Of a stretch of DNA of 64,000 bases, positions 42,660 through 54,400 are shown one piece after another. This DNA comes from Branchiostoma floridae. Lineage: Eukaryota > Chordata > Leptocardii > Amphioxiformes > Branchiostomatidae. The stretch is from assembly GCF_000003815.2 (NCBI RefSeq), contig NC_049992.1, forward strand, positions 5,034,481-5,098,480. Reading direction: 5' to 3'. The notes below the pieces were generated by a model, which saw nothing but the letters and a program-made list of their open reading frames with translations, did not search any database and had not been told where the DNA came from. A program made the position numbers and the translations under genes. Numbering within the stretch: the first letter of the stretch is position 1; each line of letters starts with the position of its first letter.

Positions 42660-45600
42660 CTAGAAGAGCACAGAACAGCAGGACAAGGCTGCGTCCACCT
42701 TCCTAAGCTCCCCGATAGAAACTGACACCCGCTTGAAGCCCGCCAGTCTCTCCTCAAAAACCTGGATCAACAGAAACAATCCACCAATGTCTTAATTAAA
42801 ATGTTTAGTATATAGGCTTTAGCCTATTCTCTATATACTGTCACAATTGCAAACCAGCGGCATTTCGCAGTTTGCTTTCTTAGCTTTCTTCTCGTGTCAT
42901 CGCTACACTGTACCGTTCCAGTACTACACACACGCCCTTCCTCTGGAGGTCAGAGCTTCCAGATCTTCGCTGGTGCATGGTTCGGGCAGGAGGGGGCAGA
43001 CAAGAAGGTGTTTCATGGTCTGCTTCTATCCGCAGTCATAAGTAGTCTGTTCATTTATGAGGGTCTTACATGTCTTTCTGTGCCTGTTCTGAGGACTAAG
43101 TTGGTCATGCCTTCCCCGCCTAGGGATTGGAAGGACATTCCTTAGGGGCGATGGTGAGTTCATGTGGTGCAGTCTGGAGGTCACAGGTGGGACCACATGG
43201 CCATCTTCTGAGGCTCCGTATAGCCACCGAGTTCTTTGACTAAGTACAGAAAACTATGTCTTGATCGAACTTTGCTGAAACGAAAAGTACGATACACAAG
43301 ACAACAAAACACAAAACAAATCTTCCATTTGTTCGACGTGGGGTGTCCGAACATCACGCAAGAATAAACATAGCAGTAGTTTGTTAGGGTAGACCGCGTG
43401 AAGGTAACCTACATCACAGGCAGTTTAAGGCCTGTGACACCTGTAGATTCTCAGTCGAGCAGTTATATGGCCATAACTTTTGATGTAACCATCTGTTTTC
43501 AACAATTTTTGGCCAGTTAACGTAATTCACCCATATTCAAAATATGATGACAAGAAAATTGTGGATCCTCAATATTTTGGGTTTAAAAAACCATTTTTTG
43601 GTAAAAAATAGGGATGCTATTAAAATGGGTCTGTGCCCACTATGAAATGATTGTCTAACTGAGTCATATTTTCTGGAGTAATAGATTATATCTCTGTGAC
43701 ATCTAATATGCCTGGGGATCTTGCCGCTATACCTAGGTAAGGCTCAATTTTGGGGCAAAAACAGAATTTTTCGACAATTTTTTGGTATTTTTCGTACAAA
43801 TATCTATACAGCCACGGAAATCAAAGATATTGCAAGAAGACCCACCTGATTTCTGAAGGTCTAAGGCTTAATGAACCTAAATCTGCCCAAAACTCGTAAT
43901 AAAACTGGTGCCCTGATGTGGGCAGGGGCCGACGAAACACTACTTACCCTACAAGAACTGCGCCCAAGTAAGACATGTTTGACTGTACGTAACATAAACC
44001 GATGGTAAAATATGAATGTTTTATGTCTGTATCTGTTAAATCGCTGTTGTATCAATGCGAAATTTCGCAAGCAGTTAGCCTTATAAGGCATCAGTCAACT
44101 GCCATACTATTATTTTGGGCTAGAAGTATCGATTTATAGCATTATTTTGCTGTTTACTTGAAGTATGAGCGCCTCGCTATTTTCCCGCCACTCCACACCC
44201 CGGGAGGTCGGAACCCATGTTCGGACTGTACCACTTGCAGCTCTCGCGGGGGTGCCCTTTTGTTAACCGCTTCTAGTTATGTCGATATTTGATAAATACT
44301 AGATCAATATCTTTAACACTCAATATTAATAAGTCTTAAAAAGTAGTTAGTGTAACCCATACATCGTAAGTTCCTGTTTTCGCAATGTAACATTAGGTAC
44401 TGACATTGGACCGTTCTAAAAACGCTCCGGCCCGGCGGGGTTACCTGAGGTCACGCAGTGGTTCGAATTTCATGTTCGACCAAAATTGTCACAGGCCTTA
44501 AAGTGCCCGTGATGTATTTTACGACAAATATTACTAGTTTTTTTATTTGACAACTGGTTAAAGGGTATCGTTGAAAAGGTTCATCAGTCACGTATGCATA
44601 CAGTTACAACAATTTTCATCAATCAATGACTGTTTTTGTAAAGGTACAGTACGTACATACCTCCCAAATTTTCGATGTCTACCAGTACATCATCGTCAGG
44701 GGAATGTGCTAGGGGGGGGGAGGGGGCAGATGATGCACGCAAACCTGACCTAGTCTCGTGTTCTCTCGCGAGAACTGAGACTAGGTCATTCCCCTGACGA
44801 TGATGTACTGGTAGACATCGAAAATTTGGGAGGTATGTACTGTACCTTTACAAAAACAGTCATTGATTGATGAAAATTGTTGTAACTGGTTAAAGGGTCT
44901 TCTTTTCTTCCAGTATCTCGTGACGAATTCTTTACCTTCATGCTGTTGGGCCCCTCCTTCTCGGTGCAGTGTATGACGGTTCCGTTGACGTGAATACAGT
45001 CCACAGCACTAGCACCGTCCGGCACCCACAAGGGCTCGTACTTGAACTCACTTTTCCGCTGAATAGTCTGAAAGAAAGAAAGCAAGAATTATTTTATTAA
45101 TCAATCTTGTAGGGTAGTCACATTGCCCTCGTTTGTCCCGAAGCAAAAAGAATAATTGTGGCAATAAAAACTATTGCCATATGGCGACTAACATGAAATG
45201 CAGTGTATTTATGAACTATCCTCATTAATTATGTAAATTAGCCCCTGATTTGCGCAATTATCAATTAATAATGTAAGACAACTCTGAAGCTATCTACATT
45301 TCAAATATCATGAAGATCCGCCAACCCATTCCCGAATTATTCCCCTCTGAAGGGATGATGCAACTTCACATGCCTGGGGAAAAAGTCCTAACATGCCTGA
45401 CAAATTTTGGGAATATTCTTGTCAAACGGACGCTCTCTATACCATTAGGCTAGCCCCTGAGGCGTTGCCAAAAAAAGTCATCCTACCTGCCAAGCTTTCT
45501 TGCCCCACTTGTTGTTGCCCAGTGCGATGATCCCGGGAGCAGCGCAGCAGGCCACGCCCTTCAGGTGGAACTCCGGCCAGGCCACCGGGATGGCGTGAAC

Positions 45601-47576
45601 TGGGTACTCTGGGAACGTGTCGGCCAGGGCTTTCCGACCCGCTTTGTTGGACATTTCTGACGCGCCAACAAAGAACTCCTTTCCTAAGGAGAAAAGACAT
45701 TATACTTGAATGTAAGTTCATCTGTGACGGTAGTCAACATTATGTTACAATTTTAACAGCTTTGGGTCATTTCAACTTGAGAAGGATCAGAGGACTGATC
45801 GAAATCTTGTTGGTAAGCGCTTTATTTTGTGTACGGATATAGAGTTTAAAATTGCAACATAATAAAGACGTGATACTTTTTACAATATTGAAATAATTCG
45901 GGCGTGCACTCCCGGCAAAAAAGACATGAGAGCCACAAGTGCAGGAAAATGGTTTGATAATAGTGCTCTGTCTCTAGAACTAGAAGCCATGAGTTCGACT
46001 TCAACTGTGCATATGCATGTGTTGCAACTCGACATGCACGCTACCGGAAAGGGTTGAAATCTTTATACTATAGGACGGTACGTTAAGGCGTATCACTATT
46101 GCCTGTCTTCTCTGTCACGACCAGTGGAAGAATAGCTCGTCAGTGACCTAAACTGGACTGATATCACTTCCAGTATCTTTCGGAGCTGCAAAGTTGCAAA
46201 TAGGACCAACCTGTAAAAACGACGTCACCCCCCTCTAGTGTTGCCTTGTCATCATCACGTATCCTGTGGACTTCCAGCCCCAAGTCTCTCAGACACTTCT
46301 CCACACAGTCAAGCTTAGGGGAAGAAAAACAAGCAGATCTTCATGTGTGGTGGTAATTTTTTAGTAGACATAGTAAACGTTTTTACACGTTAGGCCAAGT
46401 TGATTCAATTGTGCGCACCAATGTTTGTCCGCTTCCAAAAATAAAGTTTTTGACTGTGAAAGATGTATTGTAAATCGTACATACAGAATGAGCACATCAA
46501 TTGAAAAGAAAAATACTGAAGAATCTGTAGAAGACGGCATGTAAAATGGGGTAGGAAATTTCCAGAGCAGCCCTCGTAACCCCAGCCTCGCCTATTGAGT
46601 CAGTGAAGTCAAGCTTGCCTAAGATTGACGTTTATGACTTAGGGAGAAGAGATGCTGCTACAGTGGGCCGCTCTTCATCTTTATCATTAACATGAGGCTC
46701 TACGAACTAGATTTTCGAGCTGTTCTAAAAGGCTTTAAAACAGCTCTGAAGAACATACATGTAGTTATATCTGATCTCAAAAGTAATATTGGAATTTAGT
46801 ATGGAAAAGCACCTTTGTCTCTGATGTGCCTTACTATTCTTTTAATTTTTACGAAATACTATCCATACTTTGTAAATTTCAGTTTCATTGATTTTCGTCT
46901 TACTTATGATTTGATATATGATTTGACCTCTGACCTCCACCCCATCTCTTGACATATTGAGTTTGACCTTGGAACGTCTTCGACTTGAGTATGGACACCG
47001 ATTATGTTTTGACGCACCGGTTTTATGTTTTCTGTACTGTATGTTGTCCCAGGGTGTTCAAAGTTTGACTGATTGTTACCACGTTTTGTCCTGTATCTGT
47101 TATGTACATGTACATGACGATTGTACGCACTGTTGTAGGGGCTACCCATCTGTTTGAAGATGAAATAAATAAATAAATAAATGAATTTTGATAAATAATA
47201 ATAAAAAATAAATAAAAGATTTGATAGCACTAACCTCCCGTCTCCTAGGCTCTCCCTCTGGCCTGGTGACCAGCGCCCTGTTGCCGACCACCACACAGGT
47301 GTCCTCCACAAACGGGCAGTCTGGAGTGGACTCGTCCGCCGGTAGAACGGTCACGTCCAGTCCCAGGTCCCGCAGGGTCTGGGTGTAACGCGCGTGATCC
47401 TCCCGAGCTTTAGCAACATCAATTGGTTCATGTTTCTTTAGTGTTTGGTAGAATGCGTCTTCTTGGTACACTTTGACGCCTTCCGATTGGTCCCGAATGG
47501 AGTCCGGAATTTGCCGAACCAGGGCTCGGGTAAACTTCGGGAAACTGTCGGCCATGGTACTGTTGGGCTGACCCAT
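42660..47576 (-). CDS. DDAH: Dimethylarginine dimethylaminohydrolase (DDAH)
   Basis: Five minus-strand exons join in phase: 47576 (or 47555)-47235, 46313-46211, 45683-45487, 45067-44936 and 42761-42660. From the second ATG (47555) the protein is 284 aa, close to human DDAH1 (285). The first ATG (47576) adds MGQPNST. DDAH hydrolyses asymmetric dimethylarginine to citrulline and dimethylamine, relieving inhibition of nitric oxide synthase. Visible features are FTRALVRQIPDS at the N-terminus, DCPFVEDTCVV, LEGGDVVFTGKEFFVG, the FHLKG histidine (~181), WVPDGASAVDC and the C-terminal LSCCSVLF. The first Cys of the pair (~279) corresponds to catalytic Cys274 of DDAH1. Cytosolic enzyme expected. Unusual: CCAAPG where vertebrate forms have CSMAGP. 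Confidence 0.93.
42762..44935 (-). other. Last DDAH intron
   Basis: 2.2 kb. Includes a GC-richer stretch (42890-43230) of unknown nature and the large inverted repeat at 44552-44898. No exon recognised. Confidence 0.6.
44552..44898. repeat. Large nested inverted repeat in DDAH intron
   Basis: Arms 44602-44706 and 44787-44887 are near-perfect inverses over about 100 bp, differing by a 4-bp indel. The loop holds a second hairpin built on GACCTAGTCTCG and its inverse. The whole is flanked by the direct repeat AACTGGTTAAAGGGT (44552-44566 and 44884-44898). The right arm ends about 50 bp from the DDAH exon 4 donor. Confidence 0.9.
46900..47218 (+). mobile_element. Possible LINE 3' end with AAAT tail
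   Basis: A block ending GGGGCTACCCATCTGTTTGAAG, then ATGAAATAAATAAATAAATA and further A/T-rich simple repeat. The layout resembles the 3' end of the LINE at 23485-25745, which also ends in a short tandem tail. It sits 17 bp from the donor of DDAH exon 1. Tentative. Confidence 0.4.
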
Positions 47577-47822
47577 TAGACTGGTACGATGACTGGTAGC
47601 GAGGTATACGTAACAGCTGTTAGAAAGGAATAACATTTTAAAAAATCTTTCAATAGACAATATCTTTTATGAAAGATCTTGGAAAGCATACATTCTTAGA
47701 GAAATTTTGTATCTTGCATTCTTAAATCGTAAGGGCGAGGTAGTACCATGGAATGGCAGTGGTTGTTACTGTTCTATGTGGCAAACGTGGTGTGTAAATG
47801 ACACGGTGGCACATATAAAAAT

Positions 47823-48000
47823 GAAGCAGTCCTGGGACATACTTTATTGGACAATGGAATAGGTGAGACTTGGGTGTCACCTCATCGTAAAGTTAACAAT
47901 GTGGTGTAAAGATTCTTTCCCAAGGACACAGCAACGAAACCGGGACTTATTGGTTCCGAGTCAAACGCTCTAACTACTATGTTACACGATTCCTCTGGCA
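47823..48000 (-). mobile_element. tRNA-derived SINE remnant
   Basis: On the minus strand a tRNA-like head is seen: TAGTTAGAGCGTTTGACTCGG (A-box-like), then CCCGGTTTCGTTGC (B-box-like). It is followed by GTGTCCTTGGGAAAGAATCT and TTTACACC, a tail I associate with invertebrate tRNA SINEs. No intact tRNA fold; a degenerate copy. Confidence 0.5.
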
Positions 48001-48140
48001 CGAACTGCAGATTGGTGGTTAGAACAAATACCAGGTACTGCCGCAGGTGAAACAAAGAACAAAAGAGGCCGCTTGCCCATTGATAAGGTACATACTTTGT
48101 CTGACAATATGGCCGATTCGCCTGGCTGGACAATGGACTA

Positions 48141-48449
48141 GCCTGTGTTTATACAATCTCTCGCTGGCTGGGGTTAATGACCCCCTCACCTAGGGCGGCG
48201 GCAATACCATAGGGCCGGCCGCTAGGAGCGCGATTTTAGTCAGGCTAGACAATGGACCGATCCCGAAACCCCGCCCCCTGTTCTATTTCGAACACCTATT
48301 TTCTATAATACAGAATGGCGCATCTTGCCACATTTGGTACAAAAAACGCGAAAACGTAATCGTTTGCACATATAACTATATGTTGATAGATTTATCGTCG
48401 GGGAGGGGGTCATTAACCCCAGCCAGCGAGAGATTGTGTAAACACAGGC
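48141..48449. mobile_element. MITE with 47-bp terminal inverted repeats, TA target
   Basis: The arms 48141-48187 and 48403-48449 match at 46 of 47 positions (GCCTGTGTTTA...GACCCCCTC), with TA on both sides. The centre is GC-rich and contains no long frame. Confidence 0.9.
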
Positions 48450-50390
48450 TAACCTCCCTAATGACCTCAATGAAAAGTGGCCTGTAGGCCGATTTGAGCT
48501 TCTCTTAATTGAATAGACAAGGGTTCAAACAAACAAAACAAAATATAGGTCTAGCGCGGAATCAAAATATACTGTGGTATGGTAAGTTGTGAAAGAAGAC
48601 AATATGTTACATTAGGTATTTTGAAAACCAATTAAGGCCCACATTGTTTTGTTTGCATTGGAAACAGGTACCACAGCTTCATGGCGTAATGACACAGCAG
48701 ATTTGTTGCGAAGTCATTAGAAAACTAGATTATACCGATTAGAGGCTGTTTCCGAATGAATTAACAGTTTGTTCCAACCGGTACGCATGCTTACCCAGTC
48801 AACTCTATTCAGAACCTGTTAGGTGCATGTACTGGTCTTTGAACGAGCCCCATAAATGAAGACAAATGAAAAACCTTACCTTCCTTCGTTCACAGACTGA
48901 GATTCTTGCCGGGTTTTGTTGACACTCCCTGTTTATCTGCCTCATGTCTTTTAATGAGACACTAGCGCAGAGAAAAATGACGTACTGGAAAGGCACTCTT
49001 CATGCAAAGGGCTGTACCATTTTCATTGTGCCACACATGAAAGTTATGATATATACCTCAAAACTCTAAAAGTGACATATCTGCATGGCATTAAGTAACA
49101 ATTGACCATTTCAAGCCCTATTTCTACTATTATGATTAGACATAGACGGCAAATGGTGATTTTAAAAGGTTATTATCTCACGCAATTGTTACTTTTCTGC
49201 ACGGTCCCACCTTTGTCCTAATGTAATCCTCCGTATAGCCCACAGCGTGTAAGGTGTTGTGCTTAGTTGGGTCACTATATATTTAACCTCCTTGGTAAGG
49301 ACAAGGATAGGGCTGTACCAAGACTGGTGCTTGTCCCACGATCTCGGCCAGTTTTGTACTCTAACAAAACCTTAGAGAAGTGACAAATTTCAGCTGTTAA
49401 CGCAAGAAATCTAACAAAGGAGTCATATGTTACATTTCTTGCGTTAACAGCTGAAATTTGTCCTTTGTTCTATTTCTTGCCTTAACAGCTGAAATTTGTC
49501 CTTTGTTAGATTTCTTGGTTAACAGCTGAAATTTGTCACTTCACTCAGGTAAAATGAGTACCTGGCATCAGTTAGAGTTCTTCAATAAGGACATTAAACA
49601 GAGGTCCATTGTTCTAGGAAAGCCACACCTCGAGCAGGAAAAAGATTCCACTACACTTATCAGAAAGAGTAGGGGTTCATTTCGGTGTGAGCCAACTTTA
49701 ATTAAATCCTGTCCAGACATGCAGCTTGTGCTGTTCAGTACAAACCTGGTGTGTTAGCTGGCATAAGGTGGTATACCGGGTATGTAATGCAGTACAAACA
49801 ATACGACGAACAAACCGTCCATTTCTAACTCACTCACTCTAATTTCTAACACTGGAACAAAAATCAACTCGCTGGCACCATGGCGAAACAAAGACCGTAC
49901 ATCCTACGTTGTAAACACCAGAAACCTGATACTCCAGTGATGACGTTTTCCAACTCTAACAAGACATTTCAATTTACCTTCTTTCATTCGTATACTACTT
50001 ATTATAGTATAGAATATATCCTAAGATATCACTGATAAAAAGTGGACGTTGAAATACCTTCTTGTGTTCGTGGTTGGTTCAGAAACCGAGCGAGCCCCAC
50101 CCGTTCTCGTGATCACGGAACTGTTGTAATGGCGCAGGACAATGGGTTGTCACGTCCTGCACGTTCTAAATTCGGTATGCAAATGAAGCATTAGATCTAT
50201 GCAAATGGTAAGAAAGGCTTTTAGGATCTCACCGGTTATTAATTTCACATCTGTGTCCAGGTCTTTTGTTCGAAGATTCTCTAGGTTGAACAACTCCCAG
50301 TGGACTTTCTTTCCTTGGGCTGTGACGTTTGAATACAATTATTTTTGTTTAATTTTCGGCTCGTGACTTCTTGCTAATCTCCAAGCAGAT
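48450..50390. other. No gene recognised; contains an inverted-plus-tandem repeat
   Basis: Mostly unremarkable AT-rich DNA upstream of DDAH. The only clear structure is the repeat at 49377-49542. Confidence 0.5.
49377..49542. repeat. Three tandem copies facing one inverted copy
   Basis: The unit TTAACAGCTGAAATTTGTC occurs three times in direct order (about 49444, 49491, 49518), each preceded by ATTTCTTG. It occurs once inverted (GACAAATTTCAGCTGTTAA, 49382-49400). The outermost copies also share GAAGTGAC/GTCACTTC. Confidence 0.9.
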
Positions 50391-51385
50391 NNNNNNNNNN
50401 NNNNNNNNNNNNNNNNNNNNNNNNNNNNNNNNNNNNNNNNNNNNNNNNNNNNNNNNNNNNNNNNNNNNNNNNNNNNNNNNNNNNNNNNNNNNNNNNNNNN
50501 NNNNNNNNNNNNNNNNNNNNNNNNNNNNNNNNNNNNNNNNNNNNNNNNNNNNNNNNNNNNNNNNNNNNNNNNNNNNNNNNNNNNNNNNNNNNNNNNNNNN
50601 NNNNNNNNNNNNNNNNNNNNNNNNNNNNNNNNNNNNNNNNNNNNNNNNNNNNNNNNNNNNNNNNNNNNNNNNNNNNNNNNNNNNNNNNNNNNNNNNNNNN
50701 NNNNNNNNNNNNNNNNNNNNNNNNNNNNNNNNNNNNNNNNNNNNNNNNNNNNNNNNNNNNNNNNNNNNNNNNNNNNNNNNNNNNNNNNNNNNNNNNNNNN
50801 NNNNNNNNNNNNNNNNNNNNNNNNNNNNNNNNNNNNNNNNNNNNNNNNNNNNNNNNNNNNNNNNNNNNNNNNNNNNNNNNNNNNNNNNNNNNNNNNNNNN
50901 NNNNNNNNNNNNNNNNNNNNNNNNNNNNNNNNNNNNNNNNNNNNNNNNNNNNNNNNNNNNNNNNNNNNNNNNNNNNNNNNNNNNNNNNNNNNNNNNNNNN
51001 NNNNNNNNNNNNNNNNNNNNNNNNNNNNNNNNNNNNNNNNNNNNNNNNNNNNNNNNNNNNNNNNNNNNNNNNNNNNNNNNNNNNNNNNNNNNNNNNNNNN
51101 NNNNNNNNNNNNNNNNNNNNNNNNNNNNNNNNNNNNNNNNNNNNNNNNNNNNNNNNNNNNNNNNNNNNNNNNNNNNNNNNNNNNNNNNNNNNNNNNNNNN
51201 NNNNNNNNNNNNNNNNNNNNNNNNNNNNNNNNNNNNNNNNNNNNNNNNNNNNNNNNNNNNNNNNNNNNNNNNNNNNNNNNNNNNNNNNNNNNNNNNNNNN
51301 NNNNNNNNNNNNNNNNNNNNNNNNNNNNNNNNNNNNNNNNNNNNNNNNNNNNNNNNNNNNNNNNNNNNNNNNNNNNNNNNNNNNN
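50391..51385. other. Assembly gap (N run, about 995 bases)
   Basis: All bases unknown. Any open frame crossing it is meaningless. Sequence on the two sides shares TGCTTGGAGAT and its inverse (ATCTCCAAGCAGAT before, AGATCTGCTTGGAGAT after), so the gap may lie inside an inverted repeat. Confidence 0.98.
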
Positions 51386-51748
51386 CCACAGCAAGATCTG
51401 CTTGGAGATTAACTTCTTGCCCCATTAGATGAACTGCCAGAAGTCCTGAGGGAAAGTGGGATTTCTGAACATTTTATTTACCTGGACAAAAAGTGTTGCC
51501 TGCGTTGTTGTGAAGGGGAAGTTAATCAAGGATACAATGTGTCGTCTTCTCTGTGGATGTTTGTGGGAAGGTGGCCATGGCCTGGTTGTTATATTGTTCA
51601 TTTCTTCTTGTTAAGTTGGGGCTCAGAGAAAATACAATAACGCACACACAGGGAACTAGGGAACAAGGGAAACTGCATTGAGTCTTTTTTCTTCAGACAA
51701 CGATGTGAATCCGAGGTAAGTGTATGTCCGTTATGCCTGTCCGTAAGG

Positions 51749-51784
51749 CCAAGGACGTTATATCACCTCATATAACGTCCTTGG
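51749..51784. repeat. Palindrome around AAGGACGTTATAT
   Basis: CCAAGGACGTTATAT and its exact inverse ATATAACGTCCTTGG are separated by only a few bases. Half-copies occur at 52107 and 54855. Confidence 0.8.
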
Positions 51785-54309
51785 TAAGGCAGTTACTAAA
51801 TTAAGAAAGTTGTCAGACAAGTTACTAATTAGTTAGCTTGACACAGTAACAGGGACACATTAACTTAAGGCAAGAAAAGCTCCATGATTCTTCATTTCTT
51901 TTCATTTTTTTCACATCTTTAATAGGAATTGACCCTGGCATTCTATGATACTATTTTGCTTATCTTATAGCTAGACGCTTTGTACGAGTTACAGAATTTT
52001 TTTTTTTTGGAAACAACAGAAAGAAAATTAATGCGCGAGAGGATGTCATCATATGATGAAATCAATCACTGCACCGCCGAAGGTTCTTTGTTCGTTTCTG
52101 CAGCAAGGACGTTATATCAGGTCCTTGTCTGCAGCAAGCAACAGTCTGGCGTAATGGGTGACCTTGCTACGAGGGTGTGGGATTTCGGTTAAAAAAAATC
52201 GGGAAATTGGCGGGGGGATGTCCATGCTAAGGTTGATGTTCGCGCCCGCCCAACTCCTGTGGTAGCAAAACTTCCCTGGCAAATTATTCTCCCCAGCGAG
52301 GTCAGTGACCTGTCCATGGAAGCACACCTGGTGGACAGACAGCTGTTAGAGATACTTACTTTCTAACAGCGGGACGTCCTGTCTCATGGGGCCCCACATT
52401 ACCTGCGGCAGTTCTTTGTGCCCCACTACACACTGACAGTTCGCGCGATTATATCAAACATAATGAATGAATGGAGACCTTTCTTGTACATTTATGCTCT
52501 CTAACAAGCTACGTACAGGTAAACGTGAATAGAATACAGTTCCTATCTATTGTAAGTACAATTTGGTAAACTGGATATAAATCGTGTAATATAAAACTAA
52601 AACTATTAAGTATGCACAGGTTTAATCTACCTCACAATAATTGCTTGGAGATGGACGCAGTCAGATAACGAGCTTTCGACCTATAGACAAGGGGAAATTA
52701 GGCACTGTTCTAACTCTACTCCTTTCTTGCACTGTGAAGTGGGGCTAGCCCTAAACACAAACTGTAATGCGTTTTACGCTGAAATCATTCAGTCTTTTGT
52801 TGTTTCCACCACATAATTATATGTTGGGTAGATAAGTCTGTAGAAGGACGCATGAAAGTGCTACATGTACACATGTATGTAGACATGTACGAAGACCGTC
52901 GAAGTCAATAAGGCCGCTGCTTGATATCATCGCAACATATTGCCGGGTTGCTGGTCAATGATTTTGCCACATGGTTGTTTTGTATGTTGCATTTTTTTAT
53001 GTCCCATCTAACCACAACAACTTAAATGATAGCTGTGGGCCATGCGGAAGGGCGCCCTAAAGAATGGGGAAAGGTGTGAAAGGTCGTGTGTGAAAATAAC
53101 CTAAGCAAGATTTCAAAATTTTTCTGGACCTCTGCAAGGGATCACCCAAGTTCGGCGCTCGGAACACAGTGAAAATGCAAAAGGGAAGGGGCGGGACTTA
53201 TGCACGGCGCCCTCAAAAACCTTTTTCACTTAAAGAAATGTTATCAAACTCTAGATTAGCCTGCCAGCAAAATTTACCCCTGTCTTATTACCCTCAAAAT
53301 GTAAGAAATGGCGTTTCAGAGCTCGAGGGTAATACTTACAAATTCCTCTGGATCCCTTTTGACGTGACCGGACTCGCGCCTTTGATGACAGACATCGTGA
53401 TAATGTGTTTGGAGGGGGATTCAATTTTGTACTGTATTTCTAAATTGAAATGCCATTAAAGTTAGCTTTGTTTGTCAGCAAAATATTTCCCTCAAACTGA
53501 AGGAAAGAGCTTTTAAGAGGGTCAAGATTTCAAAATTTCCCCAGACCTACCTTACGATTCTTAGTGCCTTTGGCGCCAGACATGGTGTTCGGAACGTCGT
53601 TCTCAAAAACTTGAAACTCTCGTATTTTTTTTCATAGAAATGTCATTTAACCAGCAAATTTTCCCATAAAAAAGCAATGCAGGAAATCGTGGCAAAAAAG
53701 CGTAGCATTTCTAAAAGATCTTCTGCAAGTCTGCATTCTCACGCCCGCCGGCGAGCGCCGGCCGCTAGAGAGAGGCGACCGGTCTACCCCGCCGTGGGAA
53801 AATCAGCGTCACGCGTCGGCGCCCCCCTCCCCACTACAGTTTTGGTTAGTCGAATCGTGCTGTCGTTTTGGCTTTCATTTTTTCCCCAATTTACCGTAAG
53901 TTATTACCACCACAGAACCAAGAAAAAGTCCAAAATATATGTAAATTGAAAATGAGTTTCCGTCAAGTCCCTCAGGCCCGCGAGCATGCAATACGTAAAT
54001 TTAGGGGGCGGGGCGCGCGCCGTTTTGTGGCGCACATCTACTAGAAATCCAGATACAAATGCTTTTTAGGTGTTTTTTTAATGTCAAAACAATGAAATAG
54101 CTTCTATAAAGCAAAATGTATATTTATGCCTCTATGAAGCAGATATTTATCTCTCTATTAAGCAGATATTTTGAGCCATTCTGTTTTCCTTTTTTTACTA
54201 GGGGTGAGAGATCTGCTTCGTGATGAAAATCATGAAAAAGTATGACGCAAAGCACATTTCCAAATGGGAGCGCAGTGTTTTATTGGCGTCTCGAATATTT
54301 TTTTCAAAG

Positions 54310-54400
54310 TTGATAGGAGGGGGGAGGGCCAAGCAAAAATATTTTGACTTGGGGGGAGGGCCTAGCAAAAAAATTTTTACCTAGGGGGAGGGCCTAGCAA
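54310..54400 (+). repeat. GGGGGAGGGCCTAGCAA tandem repeat
   Basis: Three imperfect copies of GGAGGGCCTAGCAAAAATATTT-like units, then a poly-T tract. Confidence 0.7.

Noticed and set aside
42890-43230. GC-richer block in the DDAH intron as a possible exon or retroelement
   Set aside because: Several short frames on both strands but no motif, splice site pair or repeat partner that I could support.
45960-46010. tRNA gene suggested by TCTAGAACTAGAAGCC and GTTCGACTTC
   Set aside because: No acceptor stem or complete cloverleaf could be drawn around it.
50339-51432. Three ~350-codon open frames across the N run
   Set aside because: They consist almost entirely of unknown bases; the frames are open only because N codons cannot be stops.
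53677-53949. Arg-rich frame in GC-rich DNA
   Set aside because: Composition bias explains it; no homology pattern or gene context.
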